From assembly GCF_000797445.1 (NCBI RefSeq), contig NZ_JSWF01000012.1, positions 62,001 to 126,000 on the forward strand: a DNA stretch of 64,000 bases, given 5' to 3'. Numbering within the stretch: the first letter of the stretch is position 1; the number at the start of each line of letters is the position of its first letter. Position numbers and translations under genes: made by a program. This stretch comes from Lacinutrix jangbogonensis. Lineage in GTDB: Bacteria; Bacteroidota; Bacteroidia; Flavobacteriales; Flavobacteriaceae. The notes below the pieces were generated by a model. That model did not search any database and was not told the DNA's origin. It was given only the letters and a program-made list of their open reading frames with translations. Shown one piece after another: positions 19,792 through 28,721 of the stretch.

Positions 19792-21243
19792 CTATTTTTT
19801 AATAATTCGTTTAGATAAACTTCCATTATCAGTATGAATTTGCAATAAATATACACCTTGTTGTAAATGTGATATGTTTATTTTTTCAATCTGATTTTGT
19901 GAACTTATCACTACTTTACCGTTCATATCAATTAGTATTATTGATTTAATTTGAATAGTATTTGGTGTCTTAATATTGATATAATCTGAAGTTGGATTAG
20001 GATATATGTTTATCTCAGAAAGCGTTTCAGAACTAACGCCTAAAGTGCCATCTAATTCAAAAAGTGTGCTCTCATATAAAGACCAAGTGCCATTGGTGTT
20101 TTGAACACGAATGTGCAGATAATGATCACCTTGAGCCATACTTTCGGAAGTTGGAATCACTAAATTGTCATCTAATATTTCACCAGAAATGGCAAGTGTT
20201 GTTGCGTTCCCAAAACCAGGATCTACATCTATGTAATATTCGGCAGCTACAATATTAGCTGTATTGATCTCAATGGGTGGAGCAACTCTAAAAGTTTTGT
20301 GTTCATATAAACTCCATTTATTAGTACTGTTTTTTACACGCACAAATAAACGATGTGTTCCAATGGGTAAACTTGAAGTTGAAACCGTTAAGGCATCATT
20401 AATACTTTCAGCATCTACTAAGTCTATAGTTGTTGCTATCCCAATTCCTGGATCTTGATTGAAAAAATATTCAGCTTCTACAATATCGCTAGTATTGGTT
20501 ACTACAGGTGGAGCAACTCTAAAAGTTTTGTGTTCATATAAACTCCATTTATTAGTGCTGTTTTTAACACGCACAAACAAACGATGTGTTCCAATGGGTA
20601 AACTTGAAGTTGAAACAGTTAAAGCTTCATTAATAATTTCAGCATCTACTAAATCTATAGTTGTTGCTAAGCCAATTCCTGGATCTTGATTAAAAAAATA
20701 CTCAGCTTCAACAATATCGTTAGTGTTATTTACAACAGTTGGAGCAATTCTAAAGGTTTTATGTTCGTATAAACTCCATTTATTAGCACTGTTTTTAACA
20801 CGCACAAATAAACGATGTGTTCCAACAGATAAACTTGCAATAGAAATCGTTAAGGCTTCATCAATAGTTTCAGCATCTACTAAATCTATAATTGTTGCTA
20901 AACCAATTCCTGGATCTTGATTAAAAAAATACTCAGCTTCAACAATATCGTTAGTGTTATTTACAACAGCTGGAGCAATTCTAAAGGTTTTATGTTCGTA
21001 CATGCTTGTATTACCATCAAAATTTATGGCTCTAATGAATAATCTATGTGTACCAAGTGATAATCCAGAGGTTGATATACTAAAATTTTGATCTATAGTT
21101 TCGGCATCTGGAACAATATCTACAGTTGTTGCTAAGCCAATGCCTGGATCTGTATCAATAAAGTATTCCACACTTGCAATGTCCGATTGCGCTAACGTAA
21201 CTCCAACACAAAAGCAACATAATAATGTATATAATGTTTTCAT
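19792..21243 (-). CDS. Secreted five-repeat protein with a type IX secretion sorting domain
   Basis: 483 residues: signal peptide (LLCCFCVGVTLAQ), five repeats of about 77 residues, and a C-terminal sorting domain (IYPNPTSDYINIKTP ... GVYLLQIHTDNGSLSKRIIK) for export through the type IX system of gliding Bacteroidota. Each repeat has VEAEYFFNQDPGIG, an A-T-T-I-D strand, GTHRLFVRVKN and WSLYEHKTF, so each is a small beta-sandwich-like unit. Repeats 2-4 are nearly identical at the DNA level with a 231-base period, which suggests recent copying. It follows a beta-helix gene by 12 bases. Likely a cell-surface or secreted adhesin or binding protein; ligand unknown. Confidence 0.85.
   Translation of the reverse strand: MKTLYTLLCCFCVGVTLAQSDIASVEYFIDTDPGIGLATTVDIVPDAETIDQNFSISTSGLSLGTHRLFIRAINFDGNTSMYEHKTFRIAPAVVNNTNDIVEAEYFFNQDPGIGLATIIDLVDAETIDEALTISIASLSVGTHRLFVRVKNSANKWSLYEHKTFRIAPTVVNNTNDIVEAEYFFNQDPGIGLATTIDLVDAEIINEALTVSTSSLPIGTHRLFVRVKNSTNKWSLYEHKTFRVAPPVVTNTSDIVEAEYFFNQDPGIGIATTIDLVDAESINDALTVSTSSLPIGTHRLFVRVKNSTNKWSLYEHKTFRVAPPIEINTANIVAAEYYIDVDPGFGNATTLAISGEILDDNLVIPTSESMAQGDHYLHIRVQNTNGTWSLYESTLFELDGTLGVSSETLSEINIYPNPTSDYINIKTPNTIQIKSIILIDMNGKVVISSQNQIEKINISHLQQGVYLLQIHTDNGSLSKRIIKK
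20257..20949 (-). repeat. Three nearly identical 231-bp tandem coding repeats
   Basis: Repeats 2, 3 and 4 of the type IX-exported protein run about 20949-20719, 20718-20488 and 20487-20257. They keep long identical stretches; repeats 1 and 5 are more diverged. Copy number could vary by recombination. Confidence 0.8.
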
Positions 21244-21255
21244 TGTGTTTAAGTT

Positions 21256-22287
21256 TTAGTTTGTTTTATTAGCGTTCGCTTTTAGATTCACATTTAAATG
21301 TGTTCCAGCTTGAACCATATTATTACTAATGGTCATTTCCTCTAAATATGGTAAAATTGTTGGATAGCCTCTATTGTCAAAATCGTAAGACCCGCTAAAA
21401 AGACCAACTTCATTTCCATCTGTTCCAAGTGAACCAGAACCAATGTTATAGTCGTTATCTACATTAATACTAGGGTTTGTTCCTGGAATACTTACAAATT
21501 GTGGATTTGTATTATCAAAATTTCCAGTACCATTTAAAAGGCCAAGAGTCGTGCCTTGATAACTATAGCTTAAGCAATTGTTGAAGATTACAGGAGAAGA
21601 TCCAGTTTGCCAGTTAGCAGCATGAAAACTACTTGTTGATACAAAAATATTGTTTTGTGCTACTAAATCGATTGGCGAACTAAAAAAAGATTGTGTTGTA
21701 ACACCAGCAAATGTAATAAGGTTATTATTAAAAATAGTTGAACTATTAAATCCAGATAAACCGTTTACTGCAACTGTATCAAAGAAATTATGAGTAATTG
21801 TAATGTTAGTACTTGTTGTACTGTGTAGAGTAATACCTCCTAAAACAATATTACCTTGAATTGAAGCGTTAGTAACTCCAGTATTAAAATTAATAGAAGT
21901 GCTAATAATAGAGTTTTCAATAGTGATATTTGATCTAGCACTAACAGATTGAATATGTGCTGTTGTTCGGATTCCGCTAATTTTCACATTATTCGAGGCA
22001 ACATTAATAAGGCCAAAAGTAGCACGTCGTCCTGCATTCAATTCTGGTGTATGACCAACACCATAAATAGTAACTTCTTTACTTATATTAATGTTACCAT
22101 AGCTTGTAGCTGAAGGTTGTACATAAATAATATCTCCAGTAGCTGCAGCTGTATTGGCAGTGGCAAAAGTACTGTACATATGAGAAGGTGTGGTGTCAAC
22201 ATTTGTATTGTTATCTACAATTAAAATGTTTTGAGCGTTTGTAAAGCTTACTGCAAGTAAAGCGATAACTAGAATAAATTTTTTCAT
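21256..22287 (-). CDS. Secreted right-handed beta-helix protein
   Basis: 343 residues with a signal peptide (ILVIALLAVSFTNA). The body has pectin-lyase-like turns rich in Asn, Ser and Ile (NVKISGIRTTAHIQ, NITIENSIIS, NITITHNFFD, LVAQNNIFVS) with the N-x-I-x-x-N-I-F ladders typical of parallel beta-helices. The front part (DIIYVQPSATSYGNINISKEVTIYG) is the usual opening of such proteins. It lacks a recognisable type IX sorting domain at its end, unlike the protein encoded just downstream in the same likely operon. Probably surface or secreted, binding or cleaving a polysaccharide; no catalytic residues assigned. Confidence 0.75.
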   Translation of the reverse strand: MKKFILVIALLAVSFTNAQNILIVDNNTNVDTTPSHMYSTFATANTAAATGDIIYVQPSATSYGNINISKEVTIYGVGHTPELNAGRRATFGLINVASNNVKISGIRTTAHIQSVSARSNITIENSIISTSINFNTGVTNASIQGNIVLGGITLHSTTSTNITITHNFFDTVAVNGLSGFNSSTIFNNNLITFAGVTTQSFFSSPIDLVAQNNIFVSTSSFHAANWQTGSSPVIFNNCLSYSYQGTTLGLLNGTGNFDNTNPQFVSIPGTNPSINVDNDYNIGSGSLGTDGNEVGLFSGSYDFDNRGYPTILPYLEEMTISNNMVQAGTHLNVNLKANANKTN

Positions 22288-22366
22288 GATAATTAAGTTT
22301 TATGATTTATAATGTCAAAAGTCTTAATTATCTGAACGCCAGAACATACGCAGAACGTCGTATATT

Positions 22367-22732
22367 TTATTTTACTATAAAAATACCAAGGAAAACAGCC
22401 AGAAAACCAGCAACAAAACTGGCTATAGTATAAAATGCAAAGCTCGTGAAATCTCCAGTTTTTAAGAATATATGGTTTTCGTAAGCAAAGGATGAAAACG
22501 TAGTAAAGCCACCACAGAAACCAGTGGCTAAAAGCAACGTATGGTTTTGTGTTAGTGAATTGTTTTTAAGCGCTAAACCTAAAATAATACCTATAAATAA
22601 ACTCCCTAAAATATTAGATACAAAAGTACCATACGGTATTCCGGTTTCAGTATTATTTAAAAACTTACCTAAAAGATAGCGTAGTACACTACCAAAACCA
22701 CCACCAATAAAAACTAGGAGTATATTCTTCAT
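22367..22732 (-). CDS. fluC: Fluoride channel FluC (CrcB)
   Basis: 121 residues, four membrane segments, normal length. The family blocks GGGFGSVLRY at the N-terminus and GFCGGFTTFSSFAYE in the third segment are present; the phenylalanine and asparagine-bearing stretches line the fluoride path as a dimer. It exports fluoride passively across the inner membrane. Its start lies two bases after the stop of the upstream SRPBCC gene, so both share a transcript; I saw no fluoride riboswitch in front of either gene. Confidence 0.93.
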   Translation of the reverse strand: MKNILLVFIGGGFGSVLRYLLGKFLNNTETGIPYGTFVSNILGSLFIGIILGLALKNNSLTQNHTLLLATGFCGGFTTFSSFAYENHIFLKTGDFTSFAFYTIASFVAGFLAVFLGIFIVK

Positions 22733-22734
22733 GT

Positions 22735-23757
22735 TTATTTTACTGCTATGTAGATTTCGGTTTTTAAATCTGCTGGATTAGGTGTGTTTATTGGAGTGTT
22801 TAAATAAGCCTCTAGAGTTGGTCCATTTTCGTTTTGTTCTAAACCACTATCGTTAATAGCTTTCATAGCTTTCTCCCAAGCTTCTTTTAAATGACTATAA
22901 TCTCCATTTAGAGTAGTTTTTACCGCCTTGAAAGGCGCTAATTGTCCGGTTAAAATTTCTCCGCCAGTTGTTATTACACGAGAGGTTGTTGGTACACAAC
23001 AAGAAAACATAATGGCGTTATTGGCTTCATCCCATTTGTGATATAAAATATAAGGAGCGCCAGACATAGTAATATTGTTTTTATTGGCATAAGCTATTAC
23101 TTCAGGTAGCATTGTGGTCATTTTAGTTTGAAAATCTTGAAAAGTTGTTTCAGCAGTATTATAGATATAGAAACCACCACTATGTTGTGTTGTCTCTTTA
23201 TCAACTACAATGCTAAATTTTTTCATATCAGAAATAACAATACTGTCTAGTTTTTCTAAACTACGTTCGTAATCTGGGCCAATTTGTTTTTCCATTCCTC
23301 CATTAAAAGCATTGTAAGTTTTAAAGTCGAAAGGTAAATTTTTTCCTGAGATATTCCATGTTACATCGGTAGCTCCATCTGCATTTGGTTTAAACTTCCA
23401 AGACACTTGAGATTCTGGATATTCTCCTATTTGCATGATTTGACTAATGGATTTATTAGCGTTTGTTTCAACAGTTCTCATAGTTCCTAAACCATTTTTA
23501 TCTTGCCAAGTATAGCTTGATCCGTCACCTTTAGTCAATTCTGGCAGTATAATTTTTATTTCAGGATCTTTTTCTACCCAAGACGACCACGAAGCCCAAT
23601 TTTTATAATCGTTAACATTATTATAAATAACAGCTGCTGGTGCATTTATTGTTCGCGTTCTTGTAACTGAAAATTCATTAGGTTGCACTGCAATGTATAT
23701 AGCTAATGCAATAATAGCGATAAGAATAAGGAAGAAAATATATTTTATGGCTTTCAT
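22735..23757 (-). CDS. SRPBCC plus GyrI-like ligand-binding protein, membrane-anchored
   Basis: 340 residues. One N-terminal membrane anchor (YIFFLILIAIIALAIYIAV), then an SRPBCC/polyketide-cyclase-type domain (RTRTINAPAAVIYNNVNDYKN, WASWSSWVEKDP), then a GyrI-like effector-binding domain (about 185-340: GGFYIYNTAETTFQDF, LAPFKAVKTTLNGDYSHLKEAW). Both folds bind hydrophobic small molecules. The pairing is common in Bacteroidota; role unknown. First gene of an operon with fluC. Confidence 0.8.
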   Translation of the reverse strand: MKAIKYIFFLILIAIIALAIYIAVQPNEFSVTRTRTINAPAAVIYNNVNDYKNWASWSSWVEKDPEIKIILPELTKGDGSSYTWQDKNGLGTMRTVETNANKSISQIMQIGEYPESQVSWKFKPNADGATDVTWNISGKNLPFDFKTYNAFNGGMEKQIGPDYERSLEKLDSIVISDMKKFSIVVDKETTQHSGGFYIYNTAETTFQDFQTKMTTMLPEVIAYANKNNITMSGAPYILYHKWDEANNAIMFSCCVPTTSRVITTGGEILTGQLAPFKAVKTTLNGDYSHLKEAWEKAMKAINDSGLEQNENGPTLEAYLNTPINTPNPADLKTEIYIAVK

Positions 23758-23781
23758 TATTTTTTATGGAATAATTATTAT

Positions 23782-23789
23782 CAAAGATA
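23782..23789 (-). promoter_or_regulatory. Bacteroidota-type -7 box of the SRPBCC-fluC operon
   Basis: TATCTTTG on the minus strand fits TAnnTTTG and lies 25 bases before the start codon of the SRPBCC gene. Confidence 0.55.
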
Positions 23790-23955
23790 GAATATAAATA
23801 AGAAAGAGATGAAATGTCTTTACTTAGTGGAGAAAGCACTAAAACAGATAGATTTAATTCAGAATAATCACACTTAAGAAAAGTGCATATAGAAACTACA
23901 TTAGGTTCTAATTTAAAGGATGAAATAAAACATTTTTCTATTAAATAATAATTTC

Positions 23956-24141
23956 TTATTTATAAATATATTTAATAGCAGCAATAAGGCCAATAAATGA
24001 AATGAAGGCGAGCAATACCCAAATGGTACCTTTGTAATGTTGTTTGTGTAGTTTTAAGTCCTTTCTATAGGTGTAAATTATTACTGTAATAAATACAATT
24101 GCAAAACAAATGGCGAATATTAATTGTCCTGTACTAAACAT
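23956..24141 (-). CDS. Small two-segment membrane protein conserved in Flavobacteria
   Basis: 61 residues from the methionine of MFSTGQLIFAICFAIVF; six residues more are possible upstream. Two membrane segments flank a basic loop (YRKDLKLHKQHYKGT), so the loop is probably cytoplasmic. I recognise the layout as a common flavobacterial hypothetical. Single gene. Confidence 0.6.
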   Translation of the reverse strand: MFSTGQLIFAICFAIVFITVIIYTYRKDLKLHKQHYKGTIWVLLAFISFIGLIAAIKYIYK

Positions 24142-24271
24142 AGTATTATTTTTATGCAAAAATAACGATTACAAGTAGTAAAAATGGATTTCAATGAAAC
24201 ATTCCTGATTTAAATAGTATAATTTTAGGAATGTTCCATTTGAAAGATAAAAAACAATAACTAAAGAACCC

Positions 24272-24658
24272 ATGAGAAATAAAATAGAAGCAGTAAAGGC
24301 ATTTCATACAGCATTTAAAATAGGACACTTAGAATCGCCAAAAGCCGATTTAGGAAATCCTAAAAACACTTTGCGTTTTAATTTAATGCAAGAAGAAAAT
24401 GAAGAGTATTTAGAGGCTGCTAATAATAACGACTTAGTAGAGGTTGCAGATGCTTTAGGAGACATGCTTTACATTTTATGTGGAACCATTATTGAACATG
24501 GTATGCAGCACAAAATAGAGGAAGTTTTTAGCGAAATACAACGTAGTAACATGAGTAAATTGGGTGAAGACGGACAACCAATTTATAGAGAAGACGGTAA
24601 GGTTTTAAAAGGCCCAAACTATTTTAAGCCAAATATTAAGGTGATTTTAGACAAATAG
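24272..24658 (+). CDS. All-alpha NTP pyrophosphohydrolase (MazG/HisE-like)
   Basis: 128 residues. The metal-binding layout EENEEYLEA followed by EVADALGDMLYIL is the E-x-x-E / D-x-x-D pattern of MazG-type all-alpha NTP-PPases. It probably removes pyrophosphate from odd nucleotides in the cytoplasm. The C-terminal DGQPIYREDGKVLKGPNYFK is typical of the small stand-alone group often annotated as phosphoribosyl-ATP pyrophosphohydrolase-like. No his genes are near, so a role in histidine synthesis is unlikely. Confidence 0.8.
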   Translation: MRNKIEAVKAFHTAFKIGHLESPKADLGNPKNTLRFNLMQEENEEYLEAANNNDLVEVADALGDMLYILCGTIIEHGMQHKIEEVFSEIQRSNMSKLGEDGQPIYREDGKVLKGPNYFKPNIKVILDK

Positions 24659-24690
24659 AATAAAGTTGATTGTTTAATTTGTTGATAATA

Positions 24691-24716
24691 AAAAAGCAGC
24701 CTTTGGCTGCTTTTTT
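24691..24716. terminator. Bidirectional terminator between converging genes
   Basis: AAAAAGCAGCC pairs with GGCTGCTTTTT across TTT. It serves the NTP-PPase gene and probably ilvE on the other strand. Confidence 0.85.
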
Positions 24717-24771
24717 ATTTCTATTTATTCGCGTAAGTATTATTGCCTACTGTATACCCGTTTACTAACGA

Positions 24772-25839
24772 TTATAACTTAACTCTCCATCCAAAAGGGT
24801 CTTCCGTTTTGTTGGTTTGTATCTTTACAATACGTTCTTTTAATTGACTAGCATAAGTATGTTCTAATTCTGGTAAATCGAAATCTGTATCTCTAAACCC
24901 AAAACCAGAAATTGGAGAAATTACTGCTGCAGTTCCTGCACCAAATATTTCTTTTAAGCTACCGTTTTTTGCAGCTTCAACAAGTTCGCTTACTTTTATT
25001 TTTCTTACTTCTGTATTTATACCTTCCATTTTAGCAATATCTAAAATACTTTTTCGAGTTACTCCATCAAGAATTCTGTCGCTTACAGGAGATGTAATTA
25101 GTGTGTCGTTAATACGCACAAAAACGTTCATTGCTCCGGCTTCTTCAATATATTCGTGGGATGTATCGTCTGTCCAGATTACTTGTTGGTAGCCTTTTTC
25201 TTTAGCTAATTGTGTTGGGTAAAATTGTCCAGCATAATTACCTCCAGCTTTAGCAAAACCAACACCGCCATTTGCAGAACGCGAGTACGTTTCTTCAATT
25301 AAGACTTTTACTTTTCCAGAGAAATAAGGTCCAGAAGGCGCACAAGCAATAATAAATTTATACTCATCGGCTGGTGAAGCATGAAAACCTTCTCCAGTTG
25401 CAAAAGTAAATGGTCTAAGATATAATGAGCTTCCTTCTTTAGTAGGAATCCAATCTTTTTCTAAATCTAAAAGCGCTTTTAAACCTTCCATAAAGTAGTC
25501 TTCAGGAATTTCTGGTATAGATAAACGTTTTGCAGAAATATTTAATCGTTTTACATTTTCTAATGGACGAAACAAAAACACATCGTTATTACTGTCTTTA
25601 TAAGCTTTCATACCTTCAAAAATAGATTGGCCGTAATGGAAAATCTTAGCAGATGGCATTAAAGTTATAGGAGCATAAGGCTCAATTTTTGGTTGTTGCC
25701 ATTTGCCATCTTTATAATCGCATGTTAACATGTGATCCGAAAATACTTGACCAAAAGCAAGATTGTCAAAATCAATACTTTCAATTTTTGAGTTTTTTAC
25801 TTTAGTGATTTCTACTTGATCTTTAGTTATTTTTACCAT
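24772..25839 (-). CDS. ilvE: Branched-chain amino acid aminotransferase
   Basis: 355 residues, normal for the long BCAT form. It transfers the amino group for leucine, isoleucine and valine using PLP. The PLP lysine lies in GFAKAGGNYAGQFYP; the phosphate-binding EEAGAMNVFVR and RILDGVTRKSIL blocks follow. The N-terminal HMLTCDYKDGKWQQPKIEPY and FEGMKAYK are also characteristic. A single gene with its own promoter box, divergent from the DUF4920 gene. Confidence 0.93.
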   Translation of the reverse strand: MVKITKDQVEITKVKNSKIESIDFDNLAFGQVFSDHMLTCDYKDGKWQQPKIEPYAPITLMPSAKIFHYGQSIFEGMKAYKDSNNDVFLFRPLENVKRLNISAKRLSIPEIPEDYFMEGLKALLDLEKDWIPTKEGSSLYLRPFTFATGEGFHASPADEYKFIIACAPSGPYFSGKVKVLIEETYSRSANGGVGFAKAGGNYAGQFYPTQLAKEKGYQQVIWTDDTSHEYIEEAGAMNVFVRINDTLITSPVSDRILDGVTRKSILDIAKMEGINTEVRKIKVSELVEAAKNGSLKEIFGAGTAAVISPISGFGFRDTDFDLPELEHTYASQLKERIVKIQTNKTEDPFGWRVKL

Positions 25840-25864
25840 GAAAATGTTGTGTGTTTTTCGCTTG

Positions 25865-25872
25865 CAAAAGTA
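25865..25872 (-). promoter_or_regulatory. Bacteroidota-type -7 box of ilvE
   Basis: TACTTTTG on the minus strand fits TAnnTTTG and lies 26 bases before the ilvE start. Confidence 0.55.
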
Positions 25873-25914
25873 CAGAATTAAGAATTAAGAAATCAGAAAT
25901 TCATCTTAAAATAC

Positions 25915-25922
25915 TATCTTTG
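25915..25922 (+). promoter_or_regulatory. Bacteroidota-type -7 box of the DUF4920 operon
   Basis: TATCTTTG fits TAnnTTTG and lies 36 bases before the ATG. It stands back to back with the ilvE box, 42 bases apart. Confidence 0.55.
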
Positions 25923-25957
25923 TATTAGTATTAACAAATTAATTAAAATTTAGTAAA

Positions 25958-26464
25958 ATGAAAAATTATATTCTAGCATTAGCAATACTATTAAGCTTTG
26001 TGGCTTGTAGAGAAAAACAAGAAAATGAGGTTGTTGAAACGCCTAAGGAAATGGCTGTAAATTACAAGTCTTTTGGAAAAGAGATTATTGCAGACGATGC
26101 CATTGTTTCAAAATCTATGGTAAAACATTATGAAGGAATGAAAATGGGCGACAGTATAGATAGCAAAATGATTGCTAAAGTAGAAGAGGTTTGTCAAGCA
26201 AAAGGGTGTTGGATGAAATTAAACTTAGACAATGGCGAACAGGTTATGGTTAAGTTTAAAGACTATGGTTTCTTTATGCCTAAAAACATCGCAGGACAAG
26301 AGGTAATAGTTAATGGTAAAGCCTTTGTGAATGAAGTGCCTGTCGACGAATTACGTCATTATGCAGAAGATGCAGGAAAATCTGCAGATGAAATTGCACT
26401 CATAACAGAATCTAAAAAAACATATTCTTTTGAAGCAGATGGTGTTTTGTTAATTGAAGAATAA
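25958..26464 (+). CDS. DUF4920 lipoprotein
   Basis: 168 residues with a lipobox (LSFVAC, Cys17). DUF4920 is an OB-fold-like family; its signature is seen in EEVCQAKGCWMKLNLDNGEQ, VKFKDYGFFMPKNIAGQEVIVNG and ELRHYAEDAGKS. The conserved cysteines in CQAKGCWM could bind a metal or form a disulfide. The stop codon touches the start of the next gene, so they are translated together; the partner has a haem-type motif. Role unknown, in the periplasm or on the inner face of the outer membrane. Confidence 0.85.
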   Translation: MKNYILALAILLSFVACREKQENEVVETPKEMAVNYKSFGKEIIADDAIVSKSMVKHYEGMKMGDSIDSKMIAKVEEVCQAKGCWMKLNLDNGEQVMVKFKDYGFFMPKNIAGQEVIVNGKAFVNEVPVDELRHYAEDAGKSADEIALITESKKTYSFEADGVLLIEE

Positions 26465-26908
26465 ATGAAATATATACTTTGCTATATAAGTTTTGCCTTT
26501 ATTTTAAGTTGTAATTCCAACTCTAATACAAATGCACAACAAAAAGACATTTCTGAAAAGAAGGTTTATGATATGTATGAGGCATCTGAAATGGCTATAC
26601 TCATGAATGAATTTTATGCCATAAATGAAAACATTAAAAATGACATTTTAGCAGGAAATATGCCTGAAGAATTTCCTTCAGATTTTTTAAAAATTCATAC
26701 AGCAGAACTTTCAGATTTTAAGAAAAGGACTGCAAAGTTTGACGCTTTTTCAAAGTTATATATAGATGCAGAGCAAGAAGTTTTTAATACAGAATCTGTT
26801 TTTCCTGTAAAAGAGCGTTTTAATAATGCAGTAGGTGTATGTATTTCTTGTCACCAAACGGAATGTACAGGACCAATACCAAGAATTAAGAAACTACTAA
26901 TTAAATAG
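26465..26908 (+). CDS. Lipoprotein with a CxxCH haem c motif
   Basis: 147 residues with a lipobox (FILSC, Cys16) and one CISCH motif at about 126-130 near the C-terminus, the covalent haem c attachment site. The helical body (YEASEMAILMNEFYAINENI) recalls four-helix cytochrome c'-type proteins, where CxxCH also lies near the C-terminus; a methionine ligand cannot be assigned. It starts at the base after the DUF4920 stop and ends four bases before mnmD. Probably a small periplasmic electron-transfer or sensor protein. Confidence 0.7.
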   Translation: MKYILCYISFAFILSCNSNSNTNAQQKDISEKKVYDMYEASEMAILMNEFYAINENIKNDILAGNMPEEFPSDFLKIHTAELSDFKKRTAKFDAFSKLYIDAEQEVFNTESVFPVKERFNNAVGVCISCHQTECTGPIPRIKKLLIK

Positions 26909-26912
26909 TTTT

Positions 26913-27587
26913 TTGGAACGCAAAATAATAATCACAGAAGACGGTTCTACAACCATTCATATACCAGAGTGGAATGAACAATACCATTCTACACATGGAG
27001 CAATACAAGAGGCTGAGCATGTTTATTTAAAACATGGCTTAGCCTTTTTTTGTGCTTCGGAAGGTTATACTAAACAGTCTCAAATCGCTATTTTAGAAAT
27101 AGGTTTTGGTACTGGATTAAATGCTTTTCTAACCGCGATTAAAGCGGAAGCATTAAACTTAAATTGTAGTTATGTTGGTGTAGAAGGTTTTCCTATTTCT
27201 CAAAAAGAATTAGAAGCCCTAAATTATACTGAAACATTAAAACACGACGCCATTTTTAATGCTATTCATGACTGTAAATGGGAAAGTGATTTTGCTATTT
27301 CTAATAATTTTAATGTAAAGAAACAGCAGAAGCAGTTTTCTGAAATCACAGATATAAATCAATTCGATATTGTTTATTTCGATGCTTTCGGTCCACGAGT
27401 GCAACCAGAACTATGGACAGAAGCTGTTTTTAAAAGCATGTATAATGCCATGAAGCCAAATGGTGTCTTGGTTACTTATTGTGCACAAGGCCATGCGCGT
27501 CGTGCTATGATTTCGGTAGGGTTTACAATTACTAAAGTTGAAGGGCCTCCGGGAAAACGGCATATGCTTCGGGCTGTTAAAGAGTAG
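26913..27587 (+). CDS. mnmD: tRNA 5-methylaminomethyl-2-thiouridine methyltransferase (MnmD)
   Basis: 224 residues. It performs the last methylation of mnm5s2U at the wobble position of some tRNAs, using SAM. Motif I is ILEIGFGTGLNAF, followed by NQFDIVYFDAFGP and the C-terminal GHARRAMISVGF and GPPGKRHMLRA typical of the MnmD (DUF752) family without the MnmC oxidase half. The start is TTG at 26913, four bases after the preceding stop, because no ATG fits the family start. Confidence 0.9.
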   Translation: MERKIIITEDGSTTIHIPEWNEQYHSTHGAIQEAEHVYLKHGLAFFCASEGYTKQSQIAILEIGFGTGLNAFLTAIKAEALNLNCSYVGVEGFPISQKELEALNYTETLKHDAIFNAIHDCKWESDFAISNNFNVKKQQKQFSEITDINQFDIVYFDAFGPRVQPELWTEAVFKSMYNAMKPNGVLVTYCAQGHARRAMISVGFTITKVEGPPGKRHMLRAVKE

Positions 27588-27753
27588 TTTGTTATTTCGA
27601 GCTTTTTCAATAGAAAAAAGTATGGGAACCTCATGATGCTTTCTAGAATTATATAGTATGCTATCCAATAATCGAAACACTTGCTTTTAACTAAACAAAT
27701 GTTAAAGCTATTTCATCCTAAAAACTAGTATCGTATTTTTATAAAAAAAAGAA

Positions 27754-28656
27754 ATGCGTGTACTCATTACAGGAGCAACAGGATTAATTGGAAGTGAAAT
27801 CGTAAAAAAATGTCACGCTAAAGGCATTGTTGTAAATTACTTAACAACAAGTAAATCTAAAATAGAATGTACAGCTAATTATCAAGGTTTTTATTGGAAT
27901 CCAAGTCGAGCTGAAATAGATGTAGATTGTATTAAAGACGTCGATGCTATTATTCATCTCGTAGGAGCAAGTATTTCTAAGCGTTGGACAAAAGCACATA
28001 AGCAAGCGATTATAAGTAGCAGATTAGAAACGACCGCTTTACTTCACGACACTGTAAAAAACAATCCCAATACCATAGTCCAAATTATCTCAGCAAGTGC
28101 CATTGGCTATTACCCAGATTCGTTAACTAACTATTATTCTGAAGGCGAAAAACAAATTAGCGATTCTTTTCTTGGGCAAGTAGTAGAAAAATGGGAAGGA
28201 GCAATCGATACATTTAAATCTTTAAATATTGCTGTTTCTAAAGTAAGAATAGGTATTGTGTTTTCTAATAAAGGAGGTGCTTATCCCGAGTTATCAAAAC
28301 CAATAAGATTTGGAGCTGGAGCAGTAATGGGAACGGGCGAGCAATGGATGTCTTGGATTCATTTAGAAGATTTAGCAAACATTTTCACACATGTCTTAGA
28401 GCATAAATTAGAAGGCGTTTATAATGGTGTTGCACCAAAGCCAGCAACCAATAAAACCATTACAAAAGCTATTGCAAAGCAATTAAACAGGCCTTTAATA
28501 TTACCAAATATCCCAAAGTTTGCCTTGAAATTAATGCTTGGCGACATGCATATTATTTTATTTGAAAGCCAGCGTGTAAGCTCAAAAAAAATTGAGAATA
28601 CAGGTTTTAAGTTTAAGTATGCTCATTTAGAATCGGCTTTGGAGGCATTGGTTTAG
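27754..28656 (+). CDS. TIGR01777-family NAD(P)-dependent epimerase
   Basis: 300 residues, an atypical short-chain dehydrogenase. The Rossmann motif is GATGLIGSEI at the N-terminus; HLVGASISKRWT, SASAIGYYP, the FGAGAVMGTGEQWMSWIHLED block and the closing region of the DUF1731 type are all characteristic of the family (YfcH-like). The substrate is unknown. A diverged copy of its last 56 bases occurs at 31081-31136. Confidence 0.88.
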   Translation: MRVLITGATGLIGSEIVKKCHAKGIVVNYLTTSKSKIECTANYQGFYWNPSRAEIDVDCIKDVDAIIHLVGASISKRWTKAHKQAIISSRLETTALLHDTVKNNPNTIVQIISASAIGYYPDSLTNYYSEGEKQISDSFLGQVVEKWEGAIDTFKSLNIAVSKVRIGIVFSNKGGAYPELSKPIRFGAGAVMGTGEQWMSWIHLEDLANIFTHVLEHKLEGVYNGVAPKPATNKTITKAIAKQLNRPLILPNIPKFALKLMLGDMHIILFESQRVSSKKIENTGFKFKYAHLESALEALV

Positions 28657-28721
28657 GAAGATTTGTTTAACATGTTGTGTGTCTTAAGTTGGCTTTATTA
28701 TATATAAATTGATAGTCTAAA

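Noticed and set aside
20064-20920. Four plus-strand open frames of 64-76 residues
   Set aside because: They are the antisense of the repeated coding units of the type IX-exported protein; their similarity to each other only mirrors those repeats.
22288-23955. Fluoride riboswitch for fluC
   Set aside because: fluC starts two bases after the upstream gene, and no conserved GG...GAUGGC...CCGCC-like core is seen before that gene.
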